Shown here: positions 19,144-29,319 of the stretch, one piece after another | Layout of the letters: each line of letters begins with the position of its first letter | Numbering within the stretch: the first letter of the stretch is position 1 | DNA from: Paracoccus aestuarii | Lineage (GTDB): Bacteria > Pseudomonadota > Alphaproteobacteria > Rhodobacterales > Rhodobacteraceae | Length of the DNA stretch: 64,000 bases | Direction: 5' to 3' | NCBI RefSeq assembly: GCF_028553885.1 | Contig: NZ_CP067169.1 | Location: 1,817,501-1,881,500 of the forward strand | The notes under the pieces: model-generated | What the model saw: the letters and a program-made list of their open reading frames with translations, nothing else | Database searches by the model: none | What the model was told of the DNA's origin: nothing | Made by a program: the position numbers and the translations under genes

Positions 19144-20547
19144 ATGACCGAAGACGCGTCCAGACCCGACCCCAAGCCCAACGCGGACCGCCCGGACGCC
19201 GACAAGCCCGCCGCTCAGCCCGCCCCTAAACCGGCAACGCAGCCGGCACCGAAACCGACGTCAAAACCCGCGGGCGACAAACCTGCGGCGAAACCGGCCG
19301 ATACGCCGGCTGAAAAGGCCGCAGCCAAGCCAGCAGCCAAACCCGGCCCGAAAGCGCCCGGCGCGGGTCCCGGAAAGCCTGGCCCCCAGATGCAGGCCAA
19401 AATCGACGCGGCGCTTCAGAAACCTGTCCTGCCCCCCGCGGCCGAGGCCAAGCTGGAACGGCGCCATTACGGCATGGCGATCAGCTTTCTGATCGCGGTG
19501 GTCATCCCGGTCATCGTCAGCGCATGGTACATCTATGCCCGGGCGGCGGATCAATACGCCTCATATGTCGGCTTTTCGGTGCGCAGCGAATCCGCGGCCA
19601 GCCCGGGCGACGTGCTGGGGGGGCTGGGCTCGCTGGTGGGGGTGACCTCCAGCTCGACCACGGACACCGACATCCTCTACAAGTTCATCCAGAGCCGCGA
19701 CCTGGTCGAGCGGGTGAATGCCCGCATCGACCTGCGCGAGGTCTGGTCCAAGGCGCCCAATGACCCGGTCTTCGCCTTTCGCGGCACCACCGCGCTGGAG
19801 GATCTGGTCAAGGAATGGGACCGCAAGGTCCGCATTCATTACGACACCGGCATGATCGACCTGCGCATCCTGGCCTTCGACCCCCAGGACGCCCAGGACA
19901 TCGCCCGCGCCATCCTGGACGAGGGCGGCATCCTGATCAACGAGCTGAACGACATCGCCCGCGAGGACACGCTGCGCTATGCCCGCGACGAGCTGGAGCG
20001 CGCCCAGGAACGCCTGCGCGTCGCCCGCCAGGAGGTGACCGAGTTCCGCAACCGCTATCAGCTGGTCGATCCGCAGGCCGATGTGCAGGGCCAGCTGGGC
20101 GTGGTCAGCAGCCTGCAGCAGCAGCTGGCCGACCAGCTGGTTTCGCTCGGGCTGCTGCGCGCCAATGCCCAGCCCTCGGATCCGCGCATCAGCCAGACCG
20201 AGCTGCGCATCGAGGTCATCCGCGAACAGATCGAGGCCGAGCGCCAGAAGTTCGGATCCGAAAGCGAGGGCGTGGCCCTGTCGGACGTGGTGGGCCAATA
20301 CGAGATCCTGGCCGTCGACCGCCAATTCGCGGAAACCAGCTATACCGCCGCGCTGGCCAGCTACGAGACCGCCCGGGCCGAGGCGGTGCGCCAGTCGCGC
20401 TACCTGGCGCCCTATATCCGCCCGACCCTGGCGCAGGAGGCCGAATTCCCGCAGCGCGCCATGCTGCTGGCGATGATCGCGGGTTTCCTGCTGATCCTGT
20501 GGGTTATCGGCAGCCTGATCTTCTACAGCCTGCGCGACCGGCGATGA
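19144..20547 (+). CDS. Polysaccharide export inner-membrane protein (KpsE-like, PCP family)
   Basis: This protein of about 467 residues has two membrane helices, near residue 115 (ISFLIAVVIPVIVSAWYIY) and near the C-terminus (LLAMIAGFLLILWVIGSLIF), with a long periplasmic region between them that includes a coiled coil (DELERAQERLRVARQEVTEF). This is the polysaccharide co-polymerase layout of KpsE/RkpR. The first 90 residues are a Lys/Pro/Ala-rich cytoplasmic tail. It links the inner-membrane exporter to an outer-membrane channel. The start is uncertain; 19096 and 19057 are in frame. Its stop overlaps the kpsT-like start. Confidence 0.82.
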   Translation: MTEDASRPDPKPNADRPDADKPAAQPAPKPATQPAPKPTSKPAGDKPAAKPADTPAEKAAAKPAAKPGPKAPGAGPGKPGPQMQAKIDAALQKPVLPPAAEAKLERRHYGMAISFLIAVVIPVIVSAWYIYARAADQYASYVGFSVRSESAASPGDVLGGLGSLVGVTSSSTTDTDILYKFIQSRDLVERVNARIDLREVWSKAPNDPVFAFRGTTALEDLVKEWDRKVRIHYDTGMIDLRILAFDPQDAQDIARAILDEGGILINELNDIAREDTLRYARDELERAQERLRVARQEVTEFRNRYQLVDPQADVQGQLGVVSSLQQQLADQLVSLGLLRANAQPSDPRISQTELRIEVIREQIEAERQKFGSESEGVALSDVVGQYEILAVDRQFAETSYTAALASYETARAEAVRQSRYLAPYIRPTLAQEAEFPQRAMLLAMIAGFLLILWVIGSLIFYSLRDRR

Positions 20548-21212
20548 TCCATCTGCAGAACCTGACCAAGGTCTATCGGCTGAACGGCAAGAAGAAGGTG
20601 GTGGCCGACGACATCACGGCCACCTTCCCCACCGGCATGTCCGTGGCGCTGCTGGGGCGCAACGGGGCGGGGAAATCGTCGCTGCTGCGGATGATTTCGG
20701 GGGCGATGCTGCCGACATCAGGCCGGATCCTGTCCACGGGCACGATCAGCTGGCCGGTGGGTTTCGCGGGGTCCTTCAACAGCGAGCTGACGGGCGAGCA
20801 GAACTGTCGCTTCGTGGCGCGGCTCTACGGCGTGAACACCGACGAGCTGTTGCATTTCGTCGAGGATTTTGCCGAGCTGGGTGACCATTTCCGCCTGCCG
20901 ATCCGCACCTATTCCTCGGGGATGCGGTCGCGGCTGGCCTTCGGCCTGTCCATGGCGGTGCCCTTCGACACCTATCTGGTGGACGAGGTTTCGGCCGTGG
21001 GGGACGCGGCCTTCAAGGCCAAGTCGAACCAGGTCTTTCACGACCGCATGTCGCGGGCGGGCGCGATCGTGGTGGCCCACCAGATGGGCACCCTGCGCCA
21101 GCTGTGCCAAGCGGGCGCGGTGCTGGAGGGGGGCAAGCTGACCTTCTATCCCGATATCGACGAGGCCATCGCCGCCCATATGGCGAATATGGGTCAGGGC
21201 AAGGCCGGTTGA
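20544..21212 (+). CDS. Capsular polysaccharide ABC exporter, ATP-binding protein (KpsT-like)
   Basis: This 222-residue ABC ATPase has the compact size typical of KpsT. Walker A is LLGRNGAGKSSLLRMISG near residue 40, the signature is YSSGMRSRLAFGLSMAV near 130, and Walker B is DTYLVDEVSAVGD, where the usual DE pair is present. It energises polysaccharide export with the KpsM-like permease encoded on the opposite strand. The 4-base overlap with the kpsE-like gene indicates one transcript. No glycosyltransferase gene is adjacent. Confidence 0.88.
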   Translation: MIHLQNLTKVYRLNGKKKVVADDITATFPTGMSVALLGRNGAGKSSLLRMISGAMLPTSGRILSTGTISWPVGFAGSFNSELTGEQNCRFVARLYGVNTDELLHFVEDFAELGDHFRLPIRTYSSGMRSRLAFGLSMAVPFDTYLVDEVSAVGDAAFKAKSNQVFHDRMSRAGAIVVAHQMGTLRQLCQAGAVLEGGKLTFYPDIDEAIAAHMANMGQGKAG

Positions 21213-21234
21213 TCCGCCGGCCCCGCCCCTGCCC

Positions 21235-21618
21235 TCACTGGACCTTGGCCCAGGTCTGGCTGCTGCAGAGCAGGCCGCCCGCGATGCATCCCGACAGGCT
21301 CATCCGGTTGCCCGACACGCTGGCCTTGCCGCGATAGACCTTGTCGTTGGACGGGCGCCAGACGCGGCCCGAATACTCGCCATTGCCCTGTGGCGCCATG
21401 TCGATGACGATCTGGCGGCCCAGGTTCGGCGATGCGTATTCGGCATTGCCGCGGAAGGTGCGGGTGATCGTCCCGCAATAGGCACCCCCGCAGGGCGCGA
21501 CCGTGACATGGGCGAATGCCCCGTCATCGGGCTGGGTCTGCCAGACCCCCTCGATCGGGTCGGCCATGGCCGCCCCCGCCGCCAGCGCGAAGGCACCGGC
21601 CAGAATGATGGTACGCAT
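21235..21618 (-). CDS. DUF2147 family secreted protein
   Basis: This 127-residue protein has a signal peptide (MRTIILAGAFALAAGAAMAD). The mature part begins PIEGVWQTQPDDGAFAHV and continues with CGGAYCGTITRTF and SNDKVYRGKASVSGNRMSLSGC, the pattern of DUF2147, a periplasmic lipocalin-like family of unknown function. Four cysteines in the mature part could form disulfides. A strong ribosome binding site (GGGAGGAG) precedes the chosen ATG. It lies between the exporter genes and the divergent hisA. Confidence 0.85.
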   Translation of the reverse strand: MRTIILAGAFALAAGAAMADPIEGVWQTQPDDGAFAHVTVAPCGGAYCGTITRTFRGNAEYASPNLGRQIVIDMAPQGNGEYSGRVWRPSNDKVYRGKASVSGNRMSLSGCIAGGLLCSSQTWAKVQ

Positions 21619-21758
21619 GAGAACTCCTCCCTCAAGGATGCGTCCAGATTGCTGCGCCGCGCGGCATCGGGCAAGCATGACGTGAGGTCCGCCCCTTGCC
21701 GCCCCCGCCCTGCCCATGGCAAAGGGGCGCCAACCGATCCTTCCAGCGGAGCCGCGCC

Positions 21759-22475
21759 ATGATCCTCTATCCCGCCATCGACCTCAAGGACGGCAACTGC
21801 GTGCGCCTGCTGCGCGGCGACATGGAGGCCGCGACCGTCTTCGGCAGCGATCCCGCAGCCCAGGCCCGCGCCTTTCAGGATGCGGGCGCCGAATGGCTGC
21901 ACCTGGTCGACCTGAACGGCGCCTTCGAGGGCAAGCCCGTCAACGCCGCCGCCGTCGAGGCGATCCTGGCCGCCGTCACCATCCCCACCCAGCTGGGCGG
22001 CGGCATCCGCGACATGGCGACGATCGAATCCTGGCTGGATCGCGGCCTGACCCGGGTGATCCTGGGCACCGTCGCGGTCGAGAACCCCGCCTTGGTGCGC
22101 GAGGCCGCCGACGCCTTTCCGGGCCGCATCGCGGTGGGCATCGACGCCCGCGCGGGCCGCGTGGCCACCCGCGGTTGGGCGACCGAGACCGACGTGAACG
22201 CCACCGACCTGGCGCGCCAGTTCCAGGACGCGGGCGTGGCCGCGATCATCTATACCGACATCGACCGCGACGGCGCGATGGGCGGCCCCAACATCACCGC
22301 CACCGAGGCCCTGGCCCGCGCGGTCACCATCCCGGTCATCGCCTCGGGCGGGGTGTCGTCGCTGGACGATCTGCGCGCGCTGGCCGAGACGCGGGTGATC
22401 GCGGGGGCGATCTCGGGGCGGGCGCTTTACGACGGGGCGCTGGATCTGGGCCAAGCGCTGAAGGCGCTGGCGTGA
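21759..22475 (+). CDS. hisA: Phosphoribosylformimino-5-aminoimidazole carboxamide ribotide isomerase
   Basis: This 238-residue TIM-barrel isomerase catalyses the Amadori rearrangement of ProFAR to PRFAR, the fourth step of histidine synthesis. The catalytic aspartates lie in [15 protein letters not shown] (residue 8) and [16 protein letters not shown] (near residue 169, phosphate-site neighbour); GGGIRD and ASGGVSS are the phosphate-binding loops. It opens the hisA-hisF-hisE run. The hisB and hisH genes that often precede it in related genomes are not here. Confidence 0.96.
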   Translation: MILYPAIDLKDGNCVRLLRGDMEAATVFGSDPAAQARAFQDAGAEWLHLVDLNGAFEGKPVNAAAVEAILAAVTIPTQLGGGIRDMATIESWLDRGLTRVILGTVAVENPALVREAADAFPGRIAVGIDARAGRVATRGWATETDVNATDLARQFQDAGVAAIIYTDIDRDGAMGGPNITATEALARAVTIPVIASGGVSSLDDLRALAETRVIAGAISGRALYDGALDLGQALKALA

Positions 22476-22503
22476 CCGTGGCATCGCGCAAGGGGGCCCG
22501 GCC

Positions 22504-23265
22504 ATGCTGAAGACCCGCATCATCCCCTGCCTGGACGTGGCCGATGGCCGGGTCGTCAAGGGCGTGAACTTCGTCGATCTGCGCGATGCGGGCGATCCGG
22601 TCGAGGCCGCCCGCGCCTATGACGCCGCCGGCGCGGACGAGATCTGCTTTCTAGATATCCATGCCACGCATGAAAACCGCGGCACGATGTTCGATCTGGT
22701 GACGCGCACGGCCGAACAGTGCTTCGTGCCGCTGACAGTGGGGGGCGGCGTGCGCAGCCATCTGGACGTGCGCGCGCTGCTGCTGGCGGGGGCCGACAAG
22801 GTCAGCTTCAATTCCGCCGCCGTGGCCGACCCGGACGTGGTCGCCGCGGCCGCCGACCGCTTCGGCAGCCAGTGCATCGTCGTGGCCATCGACGCCAAGA
22901 CCGTCGCGGATGGCCGGTGGGAGATCTTCACCCATGGCGGCAGAAAGCCCACCGGCATCGACGCCGTCGAATTTGCCCGCACCGTGGAGGCCAAGGGCGC
23001 GGGCGAGATCCTGTTGACCTCGATGGACCGGGACGGCACGCGGGCGGGCTTCAACCTGCCCCTGACCCGCGCCATCGCCGATGCGGTCAGCGTGCCGGTC
23101 ATTGCATCGGGCGGCGTCGGCACGCTGGATCACCTGGTCGAAGGCGTGACCCAAGGCCATGCCAGCGCGGTCCTGGCCGCCAGCATCTTCCATTTCGGCA
23201 CCCATACCATCGCCGAGGCCAAGGCCCATATGGCCGCCGCCGGCATCCCCATGAGGCTGACATGA
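22504..23265 (+). CDS. hisF: Imidazole glycerol phosphate synthase, cyclase subunit
   Basis: This 253-residue TIM barrel uses ammonia from HisH to convert PRFAR to imidazole glycerol phosphate and AICAR. The catalytic aspartates are in [17 protein letters not shown] (residue 11) and [15 protein letters not shown] (near residue 178). The phosphate-binding segments GGGVRS and ASGGVGTL are present. It lies 28 bases after hisA and overlaps hisE by 4 bases. Its partner HisH must be encoded elsewhere. Confidence 0.97.
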   Translation: MLKTRIIPCLDVADGRVVKGVNFVDLRDAGDPVEAARAYDAAGADEICFLDIHATHENRGTMFDLVTRTAEQCFVPLTVGGGVRSHLDVRALLLAGADKVSFNSAAVADPDVVAAAADRFGSQCIVVAIDAKTVADGRWEIFTHGGRKPTGIDAVEFARTVEAKGAGEILLTSMDRDGTRAGFNLPLTRAIADAVSVPVIASGGVGTLDHLVEGVTQGHASAVLAASIFHFGTHTIAEAKAHMAAAGIPMRLT

Positions 23266-23570
23266 CCCCGATCCAGCGCCTGGCCGCCACGATCCAGTCC
23301 CGCCGCGGCGCCGATCCCGACAGCAGCTGGACCGCGCGCCTGCTGTCCAAGGGCCCCGAGAAATGCGCCGAGAAATTCGGCGAGGAATCCGTCGAGGCGA
23401 TCATCGAGGCCGTCCGCGGCGACCGCGACCGCCTGACCGCCGAGGCGGCGGATGTGGTCTTTCACCTGCTTGTGATGCTGGCCGCCCGCGATCTGACCCT
23501 GGCCGATGTCGAGGCCGAACTGGAACGCCGCGAGGGCCGGTCGGGCCTGGACGAAAAGGCGGCGCGCTGA
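23262..23570 (+). CDS. hisE: Phosphoribosyl-ATP pyrophosphatase
   Basis: This 102-residue all-alpha MazG-like hydrolase cleaves PR-ATP to PR-AMP, the second step of histidine synthesis. The core [14 protein letters not shown] and [14 protein letters not shown] carry the acidic residues that bind magnesium. Length is typical for the stand-alone enzyme; it is not fused to HisI. The start overlaps the hisF stop (ATGA). Confidence 0.95.
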   Translation: MTPIQRLAATIQSRRGADPDSSWTARLLSKGPEKCAEKFGEESVEAIIEAVRGDRDRLTAEAADVVFHLLVMLAARDLTLADVEAELERREGRSGLDEKAAR

Positions 23571-23684
23571 GCGCAAATTTTCCCTTGCGGAAACCCGACC
23601 CTTCCCCTCGGGCAGGCACAGGGGCTATAAGCCCCGCAATCGCCGCCGGTGGATGCGGCATGACGAAAGATCGCAGAGGACGGC

Positions 23685-24205
23685 ATGAGCAACGATTCCA
23701 ACCCCGACAAGCATCACGACGGCGACGTGGCCTTCATCCGGTCGCTTGCCGAACTGCTGAACGCCAGCGAGCTGAACGAGATCCAGGTCAAGCGCGAATA
23801 TGGCGAACATGACCGCCTGACCGTCAGCCTGACCAAGCAGGGCAAGCAGGTCGTCTATGCCCAAGCGCCCAGCAGGCCGCCCCCGCCCCCGCCCCCGCCG
23901 CCTCTCCCGCAGCGCCCCAGGCAGCCGCAACCCCCGCGGCCGCAGCCCCCGGCGCCGATCCCGCATCGCTGCCCGGCGCGGTCGCATCGCCCATGGTCGG
24001 CACCGCCTATCTGTCGGCCGAACCGGGCGCCGCCCCCTTCGTCAGCGTCGGCCAGGCCGTGGCCGAGGGCGACACGCTGATGATCGTTGAGGCGATGAAG
24101 ACCATGAACCACATCCCCGCCCCCCGTGCGGGCACGGTGCGCCGCATCCTGGTCGATGACGGCAGCCCGGTCGAATTCGGCACGCCCCTGATGATCGTCG
24201 AGTGA
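23685..24205 (+). CDS. accB: Biotin carboxyl carrier protein of acetyl-CoA carboxylase, frame broken in linker
   Basis: AccB carries the biotin that moves CO2 in the first step of fatty acid synthesis. The N-terminal part is in one frame from 23685 ([13 protein letters not shown] to [15 protein letters not shown]). The biotinyl domain is in another frame ([12 protein letters not shown] to the end at 24205), with the biotin lysine in VEAMKTMNH. Without correction the first frame stops at 24080 and lacks the biotinyl domain. The frame changes inside the Ala/Pro linker at about 23865-23900, which holds three five-C runs; restoring one base there joins both parts. AccB is normally essential, so a sequencing or assembly error is the simplest reason. 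It is followed by accC. Confidence 0.85.
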
Positions 24206-24210
24206 CGCCG

Positions 24211-25557
24211 ATGTTCGACAAGATCCTCATCGCCAACCGGGGCGAGATCGCGCTGCGCGTGATCCGCGCCTGCCGCGAGATGGGCATCGCCTCGGTCGCG
24301 GTCCATTCCACCGCCGATGCCGATGCGATGCATGTCCGCATGGCCGACGAATCGGTGTGCATCGGGCCGCCTTCCTCGGCGCAAAGCTATCTGTCGATGC
24401 CCGCGCTGATCTCGGCCTGCGAGATTACGGGCGCGCAGGCGATCCATCCGGGCTATGGCTTTCTGTCGGAGAATGCCGGCTTCGTGCAGATGCTGGAAGA
24501 TCACGACATCACATTCATCGGCCCGCGCGCGGAACATATCCGCATCATGGGCGACAAGATCACCGCCAAGGACACGATGAAGGCCCTGGGCGTCCCTTGC
24601 GTGCCCGGCAGCGACGGCGGCGTGAACGATGTGGACGAGGCCAAGCGCGTCGCCGCGGAAATCGGCTATCCGGTCATCATCAAGGCGACCGCAGGCGGCG
24701 GCGGCCGCGGCATGAAGGTCGCGGAAAACGAGGCGGGCCTGGAGGTCGCCTTCCGCACCGCCCGGTCCGAGGCCAAGGCCGCCTTCGGAAATCCGGACGT
24801 CTATATCGAGAAATACCTGCAGAAGCCCCGCCATATCGAGATCCAGGTCTTTGGCGACGGCAAGGGCCGCGCCGTGCATCTGGGCGAACGCGACTGTTCG
24901 CTGCAGCGCCGCCACCAGAAGGTGCTTGAGGAGGCCCCCGGCCCCGCCATCACCGCCGAACAGCGCGCCCGCATCGGCAAGGTCTGCGCCGATGCGGTGG
25001 CCAAGATCGGCTATGCCGGCGCCGGCACGATCGAATTCCTGTTCGAGGATGGCGAGTTCTACTTCATCGAGATGAACACCCGCCTGCAGGTCGAACATCC
25101 GGTGACCGAGGCGATCTTCGGCGTCGATCTGGTCCGCCAGCAGATCCGCGTCGCCGCCGGCCTGCCGATGGAGTTCCACCAGGAGGATCTGGTCATCAAC
25201 GGCCATTCCATCGAGGTGCGGATCAACGCCGAAAAGGTGCCCAGCTTCTCGCCCTGCCCGGGCAAGGTGACCCAGTATCACGCCCCGGGCGGGCTGGGGG
25301 TGCGTATGGATTCGGCGCTTTATCAGGGCTATTCGATCCCGCCCTATTACGACAGCCTGATCGGCAAGCTGATCGTGCATGGCCGCGACCGCGACGAGGC
25401 GCTGTCGCGCCTGTCGCGCGCCCTGGGCGAGCTGATCGTGGACGGGGTGGACACGACCGTGCCCTTGTTCCGCGACCTTCTGGCCGAGCCGGACATCCAG
25501 TCGGGGAACTACTCGATCCACTGGCTGGAACGCTGGCTGGCCAAGCATTACGCCTGA
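24211..25557 (+). CDS. accC: Biotin carboxylase subunit of acetyl-CoA carboxylase
   Basis: This 448-residue ATP-grasp enzyme carboxylates the biotin on AccB using bicarbonate and [23 protein letters not shown] opens the biotin-carboxylase N-domain; the glycine-rich loop is [13 protein letters not shown] near residue 160; [14 protein letters not shown] near 288 is the catalytic core. Length matches the stand-alone bacterial enzyme. The ATG at 24211 lies 5 bases after the accB stop; a GTG at 24202 is less likely. It is co-transcribed with accB, and aat follows 6 bases later. Confidence 0.97.
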   Translation: MFDKILIANRGEIALRVIRACREMGIASVAVHSTADADAMHVRMADESVCIGPPSSAQSYLSMPALISACEITGAQAIHPGYGFLSENAGFVQMLEDHDITFIGPRAEHIRIMGDKITAKDTMKALGVPCVPGSDGGVNDVDEAKRVAAEIGYPVIIKATAGGGGRGMKVAENEAGLEVAFRTARSEAKAAFGNPDVYIEKYLQKPRHIEIQVFGDGKGRAVHLGERDCSLQRRHQKVLEEAPGPAITAEQRARIGKVCADAVAKIGYAGAGTIEFLFEDGEFYFIEMNTRLQVEHPVTEAIFGVDLVRQQIRVAAGLPMEFHQEDLVINGHSIEVRINAEKVPSFSPCPGKVTQYHAPGGLGVRMDSALYQGYSIPPYYDSLIGKLIVHGRDRDEALSRLSRALGELIVDGVDTTVPLFRDLLAEPDIQSGNYSIHWLERWLAKHYA

Positions 25558-25563
25558 GGCCCG

Positions 25564-26181
25564 ATGCTGGACCCCGCGCAGCTGCTGTCAGGCTATGCGC
25601 GGGGCGTCTTTCCCATGGCGGAAAGCGCGGATGACGACCGGCTCTACTGGTTCGACCCGCCCTTTCGGGGGGTCCTGCCGGTGGGGGGCGTGCATGCCTC
25701 GCGCTCGCTGCGCCGGTCACTGCGCCGTGGCGGCTGGAGCGCGCATCTGGATTGCGATTTCGCAGCCATCGTCGCTGCCTGCGCCGCGCGCGAGACGACC
25801 TGGATCAACGCGCCGCTGGCCCATCTCTATCAGCGGCTGCATGCGATGGGCCATGCCCATGCGATCGAGATCCGCCATGACGGCCGATTCGCGGGCGGCA
25901 TCTTCGGTGTGACCCTGGGCGGGGCGTTTTTCGGCGAATCGATGATGTCGGCGCAGAAGGATGGCTCGAAGATGGCGCTGATCTTCACCTCGGCGCTGCT
26001 GCGGGATCGGGGGTTCCGGCTGTTCGACACCCAGTTCCTGACCCCCCACCTGGCCCGCATGGGCGGGATCGAGATCACCCGCGCCACCTATCGCCAGCAA
26101 TTGGCCCGCGCCCTGCGCGTTCAGGCCGACCTGAGGGCGGGGCCGATGCCCACGGCCGATCAGGTTCTGGCCGCCCCGTGA
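25564..26181 (+). CDS. aat: Leucyl/phenylalanyl-tRNA--protein transferase
   Basis: This 205-residue enzyme adds Leu or Phe from aminoacyl-tRNA to proteins with N-terminal Arg or Lys, marking them for ClpAP (N-degron pathway). GYARGVFPMAE and YWFDPPFRGVLP (residues 10-40), GGIFGVTLGGAFFGESMMS (near 115) and FDTQFLTPHLARMGGIEI (near 158) are family signatures. It lies directly after accC, a frequent alphaproteobacterial order without a known functional reason. Confidence 0.96.
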   Translation: MLDPAQLLSGYARGVFPMAESADDDRLYWFDPPFRGVLPVGGVHASRSLRRSLRRGGWSAHLDCDFAAIVAACAARETTWINAPLAHLYQRLHAMGHAHAIEIRHDGRFAGGIFGVTLGGAFFGESMMSAQKDGSKMALIFTSALLRDRGFRLFDTQFLTPHLARMGGIEITRATYRQQLARALRVQADLRAGPMPTADQVLAAP

Positions 26182-26242
26182 CGGGTTTTCGCCGGTCCGG
26201 CCAAAGACGGTCGCGAGGGCTTGCCTGAGGGCGCGAATTGCG

Positions 26243-26971
26243 ATGAATGGCGCCATGGAACAGCCCGACCGCATCTTTCTGCGCGATCACGTCCTGTCGG
26301 CCGAGATCGGCGCCTTCCAGTCCGAGCGCGGCCGCGACCAGCGGCTGCGCTTTTCCCTGACGGTGGACCTGCGCGACCCGGTCAGCGGGGCCGGCGACCG
26401 GGTCGACGCGATCCTGTCCTATGACGTGCTGACGCGGGCGGTGGACACGGCGCTGGCCGATCGCCGCTATGACCTGGTCGAGACCTTGGCCGAACGCATC
26501 GCAGCCGAGGTGCTGGCCCATCCCCGCGCCGCCCGCATCGCCGTGACCGTCGAGAAGCTGGATCGCGGGCCGGGGGCGCTCGGCGTCTCGATCATGCGCG
26601 ACAGAGGGCGGGTGGCGGCGACCGGCGCGGACAGCCCCTTCGACATCCTGCTGGACGGGGCGCAGGCACCCAAAGGTGCCGCCGTGATCCTGCCGCCCGC
26701 CGCCCCTGCCGAGGCCCGGGGGCCCCATGCCCGGCGCATCGCGCTGCTGGCCTTGGACCAGGCGGCCTGGGCCTTGGCCGGCGATCGCGGGCTGGAGGTG
26801 GCGGCCACATGGACCGAGATCGAGGCCGCGGCCCTGACGGGCCAGGCGGTGGTCTGGGCTCCGGCGCTGCTGGCCGGCGATCATCCCGATGCGGGGCTGG
26901 CCCCGGCCGATCTGGCGCGCTGGCTGGCCGGGCGGATGCGCGGCGCAAGGCTGGCCGAGCCGGGGGCGTGA
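26243..26971 (+). CDS. folB: Dihydroneopterin aldolase with unusual C-terminal extension
   Basis: Residues 10-120 match FolB, which cleaves dihydroneopterin in folate synthesis: IFLRDHVLSAEIGAFQSERG at the start, SYDVLTRAVD and DLVETLAERIAAEVL in the middle. Residues 125-242 (from SPFDILLDGAQAPKGAAVIL to the end) are extra compared with the usual 120-residue enzyme, and I do not recognise that part. The position just before folP supports the assignment. The start could also be the second ATG at 26255. The stop overlaps the folP start by one base. Confidence 0.8.
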   Translation: MNGAMEQPDRIFLRDHVLSAEIGAFQSERGRDQRLRFSLTVDLRDPVSGAGDRVDAILSYDVLTRAVDTALADRRYDLVETLAERIAAEVLAHPRAARIAVTVEKLDRGPGALGVSIMRDRGRVAATGADSPFDILLDGAQAPKGAAVILPPAAPAEARGPHARRIALLALDQAAWALAGDRGLEVAATWTEIEAAALTGQAVVWAPALLAGDHPDAGLAPADLARWLAGRMRGARLAEPGA

Positions 26972-27963
26972 TGGCGGGGCGATCCTATTTCCGCCCCATC
27001 CCCCAGGCCCAGGGAGGGCGCTGGCGGCTGGCAGGCGGCTGGACCGGGTTCTCGCAGCTGGAACGCCTGACGCGCGGCGCGCCCCCTCGTATCGTCGATG
27101 ACGCCCCGGCCGAGGTTCTGGCCGCGCTGACCGCGCCCCGCGCGCCGGTGGCCGGGCTGGCGATGGACCGCCCGCGACTGATGGGCATCGTGAACGCGAC
27201 CCCCGACAGCTTTTCCGACGGCGGCCGCTATGACCCCGTGGCGCATCTGCGCGCGCTGGCCGATGCGGGGGCCGCGATCCTGGACATCGGCGGCGAATCC
27301 ACCCGCCCCGGCGCCGATGAGATCGACCCCGCGACCGAGACCGCCCGCATCCTGCCCGCGATCCGCGCCGCGCGGGGGCTGGCGCCGGTCTCGGTCGATA
27401 CGCGCAAGGCGGCGGTCGCACAGGCGGCCATCGCGGCGGGGGCGGTGATGGTCAACGACGTCTCGGGGCTGGATTTCGACCCCGGGCTGGCGGATGTCGT
27501 GGCGGCGTCGGACCTGCCCTTGTGCCTGATGCATGCCCAAGGCCTGCCGCAGGACATGCAGGACGATCCGCGCTATGACGACGTGCTGCTGGACGTCTTC
27601 GACGCGCTGGAGGCACGGATCGCGCGGGCCGAGGCGGCGGGCATCGCGCGCGACCGGATCATCGTCGATCCCGGTATCGGCTTCGGCAAGACCGAGGCGC
27701 ATAATCTTTCCATCCTGCGCCGCATTTCGCTGTATCATGGGCTGGGATGTCCGATCCTGCTGGGCGTGTCGCGCAAGCGCTTCATCGGCCGGATCGGCCG
27801 GGCCGATCCCCCCGCCGCCCGCATGCCGGGCACGCTGGCGCTGAGCGTCGCGGCGATCGCGCAGGGGGTCCAGATCCACCGCGTCCATGACGTGGCGGAG
27901 CATGCACAGGCGCTGCGGGTGATCGCGGCCCTCAACGACAAAGAGGACGAGGCAGAGCGATGA
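26971..27963 (+). CDS. folP: Dihydropteroate synthase
   Basis: This TIM-barrel enzyme joins dihydropterin pyrophosphate to p-aminobenzoate and is the sulfonamide target. Signatures are [16 protein letters not shown] (near residue 70), [12 protein letters not shown] (near 106) and [12 protein letters not shown] (near 265). At 330 residues it is longer than the usual 280; the first 60 residues ([18 protein letters not shown]) form an N-terminal piece seen in related alphaproteobacteria. One base overlap (TGATG) couples it to folB, and its stop overlaps the glmM start. Confidence 0.95.
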   Translation: MAGRSYFRPIPQAQGGRWRLAGGWTGFSQLERLTRGAPPRIVDDAPAEVLAALTAPRAPVAGLAMDRPRLMGIVNATPDSFSDGGRYDPVAHLRALADAGAAILDIGGESTRPGADEIDPATETARILPAIRAARGLAPVSVDTRKAAVAQAAIAAGAVMVNDVSGLDFDPGLADVVAASDLPLCLMHAQGLPQDMQDDPRYDDVLLDVFDALEARIARAEAAGIARDRIIVDPGIGFGKTEAHNLSILRRISLYHGLGCPILLGVSRKRFIGRIGRADPPAARMPGTLALSVAAIAQGVQIHRVHDVAEHAQALRVIAALNDKEDEAER

Positions 27964-29303
27964 CACGGAAGCTGTTCGGAACAGACGGCGTGCGGGGACG
28001 CGCCAACACCCATCCCATGACCGCCGAGATGGCCCTGCGGCTTGGGGCCGCCGCCGGTCGGTATTTCCGCCGCGACGGGCGCAACCGGCACCGCGTGGTG
28101 ATCGGCAAGGATACCCGCCTGTCGGGCTATATGCTGGAAAACGCGCTGACCGCGGGGCTGACCAGCACGGGGATGAACGTGCTGCTGCTGGGCCCGGTGC
28201 CGACGCCGGCGGTGGGGTTCCTGACGCGGTCCATGCGGGCGGATCTGGGGATCATGATCTCGGCCAGCCACAACCCGGCCGAGGATAACGGCATCAAGTT
28301 CTTCGGGCCCGACGGCTTCAAGCTGTCCGATACCGCCGAGGCCGAGATCGAGGCGCTGCTGGCGACCGAGATCCAGCCCGCCCAGCCCGCCAATATCGGC
28401 CGCGCCAAGCGGATCGAGGACGGGCGCGGGCGCTATATGGAATATGCCAAGACGACCTTTCCGGCGGGCCTGCGGCTGGACGGGCTGCGGGTGGTGCTGG
28501 ACTGCGCCCATGGCGCGGCCTATCGCGCGGCGCCCGACGTGCTGTGGGAGCTTGGGGCCGACGTGATCCCCTTGGGCGTCAAGCCCGACGGGTTCAACAT
28601 CAATGACGGCGTGGGCAGCACCCATCCCGAGGCCTGCGCCGCCGCGGTGCGCGAGCATGGGGCCGATCTGGGGATCAGCCTGGACGGGGATGCCGACCGC
28701 GTGGTGATCGTGGACCAGACCGGCCGGGTGGCCGATGGCGACCAGATCATGGCGCTGTTGGCCGGGCGGTGGGCCGATCAGGGCCGCCTGTCGGGGGGCG
28801 CGCTGGTGGCCACGGTCATGTCGAACCTGGGGCTGGAGCATTTCCTGGATGCGCGCGGCGTGCGGCTGGAGCGGACGCAGGTCGGCGACCGCTATGTCGT
28901 CGAGCGGATGCGCGAGGGGGGCTTCAACCTGGGCGGCGAGCAGTCGGGCCATATCGTGATGACCGACTATGCCACGACCGGCGACGGGCTGGTCGCGGCG
29001 ATGCAGGTGCTGGCCGCCATGGCCGAGAGCGGCCGCCCCGCCAGCGAGCTGGTCAGCCAGTTCGACCCGGTGCCGCAGATGCTGAAGAACGTGCGCTATG
29101 CGGCGGGTTCCGATCCCTTGGGCGCGGACGGCGTGCGCCGGGTCATCGCCGATGCCGAGGCGCGGTTGGCCGGGCATGGCCGGGTGCTGATCCGCAAGTC
29201 GGGCACCGAGCCGCTGATCCGCGTCATGGCCGAGGCCGAGGACGAGACCGTCCTGCGCGAGGTCGTGGACGGCATCGTGGCGGCGGTGGAACAGGCGGCC
29301 TGA
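27960..29303 (+). CDS. glmM: Phosphoglucosamine mutase
   Basis: This 447-residue enzyme converts glucosamine-6-phosphate to glucosamine-1-phosphate for UDP-GlcNAc, feeding peptidoglycan and LPS. The phosphoserine loop is [20 protein letters not shown] (serine near residue 100), the metal loop is [13 protein letters not shown] near 240, the sugar loop is GGEQSGHIV near 325 and the phosphate loop is [12 protein letters not shown] near 410. Start overlaps folP by 4 bases; folB-folP-glmM looks like one operon. Confidence 0.97.
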   Translation: MTRKLFGTDGVRGRANTHPMTAEMALRLGAAAGRYFRRDGRNRHRVVIGKDTRLSGYMLENALTAGLTSTGMNVLLLGPVPTPAVGFLTRSMRADLGIMISASHNPAEDNGIKFFGPDGFKLSDTAEAEIEALLATEIQPAQPANIGRAKRIEDGRGRYMEYAKTTFPAGLRLDGLRVVLDCAHGAAYRAAPDVLWELGADVIPLGVKPDGFNINDGVGSTHPEACAAAVREHGADLGISLDGDADRVVIVDQTGRVADGDQIMALLAGRWADQGRLSGGALVATVMSNLGLEHFLDARGVRLERTQVGDRYVVERMREGGFNLGGEQSGHIVMTDYATTGDGLVAAMQVLAAMAESGRPASELVSQFDPVPQMLKNVRYAAGSDPLGADGVRRVIADAEARLAGHGRVLIRKSGTEPLIRVMAEAEDETVLREVVDGIVAAVEQAA

Positions 29304-29319
29304 TTGCGTCCCGCGACTG

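Noticed and set aside
23880..23900. Three CCCCCG units as a tandem repeat or CRISPR-like array
   Set aside because: They are Ala/Pro codons in the AccB linker, with no spacers.
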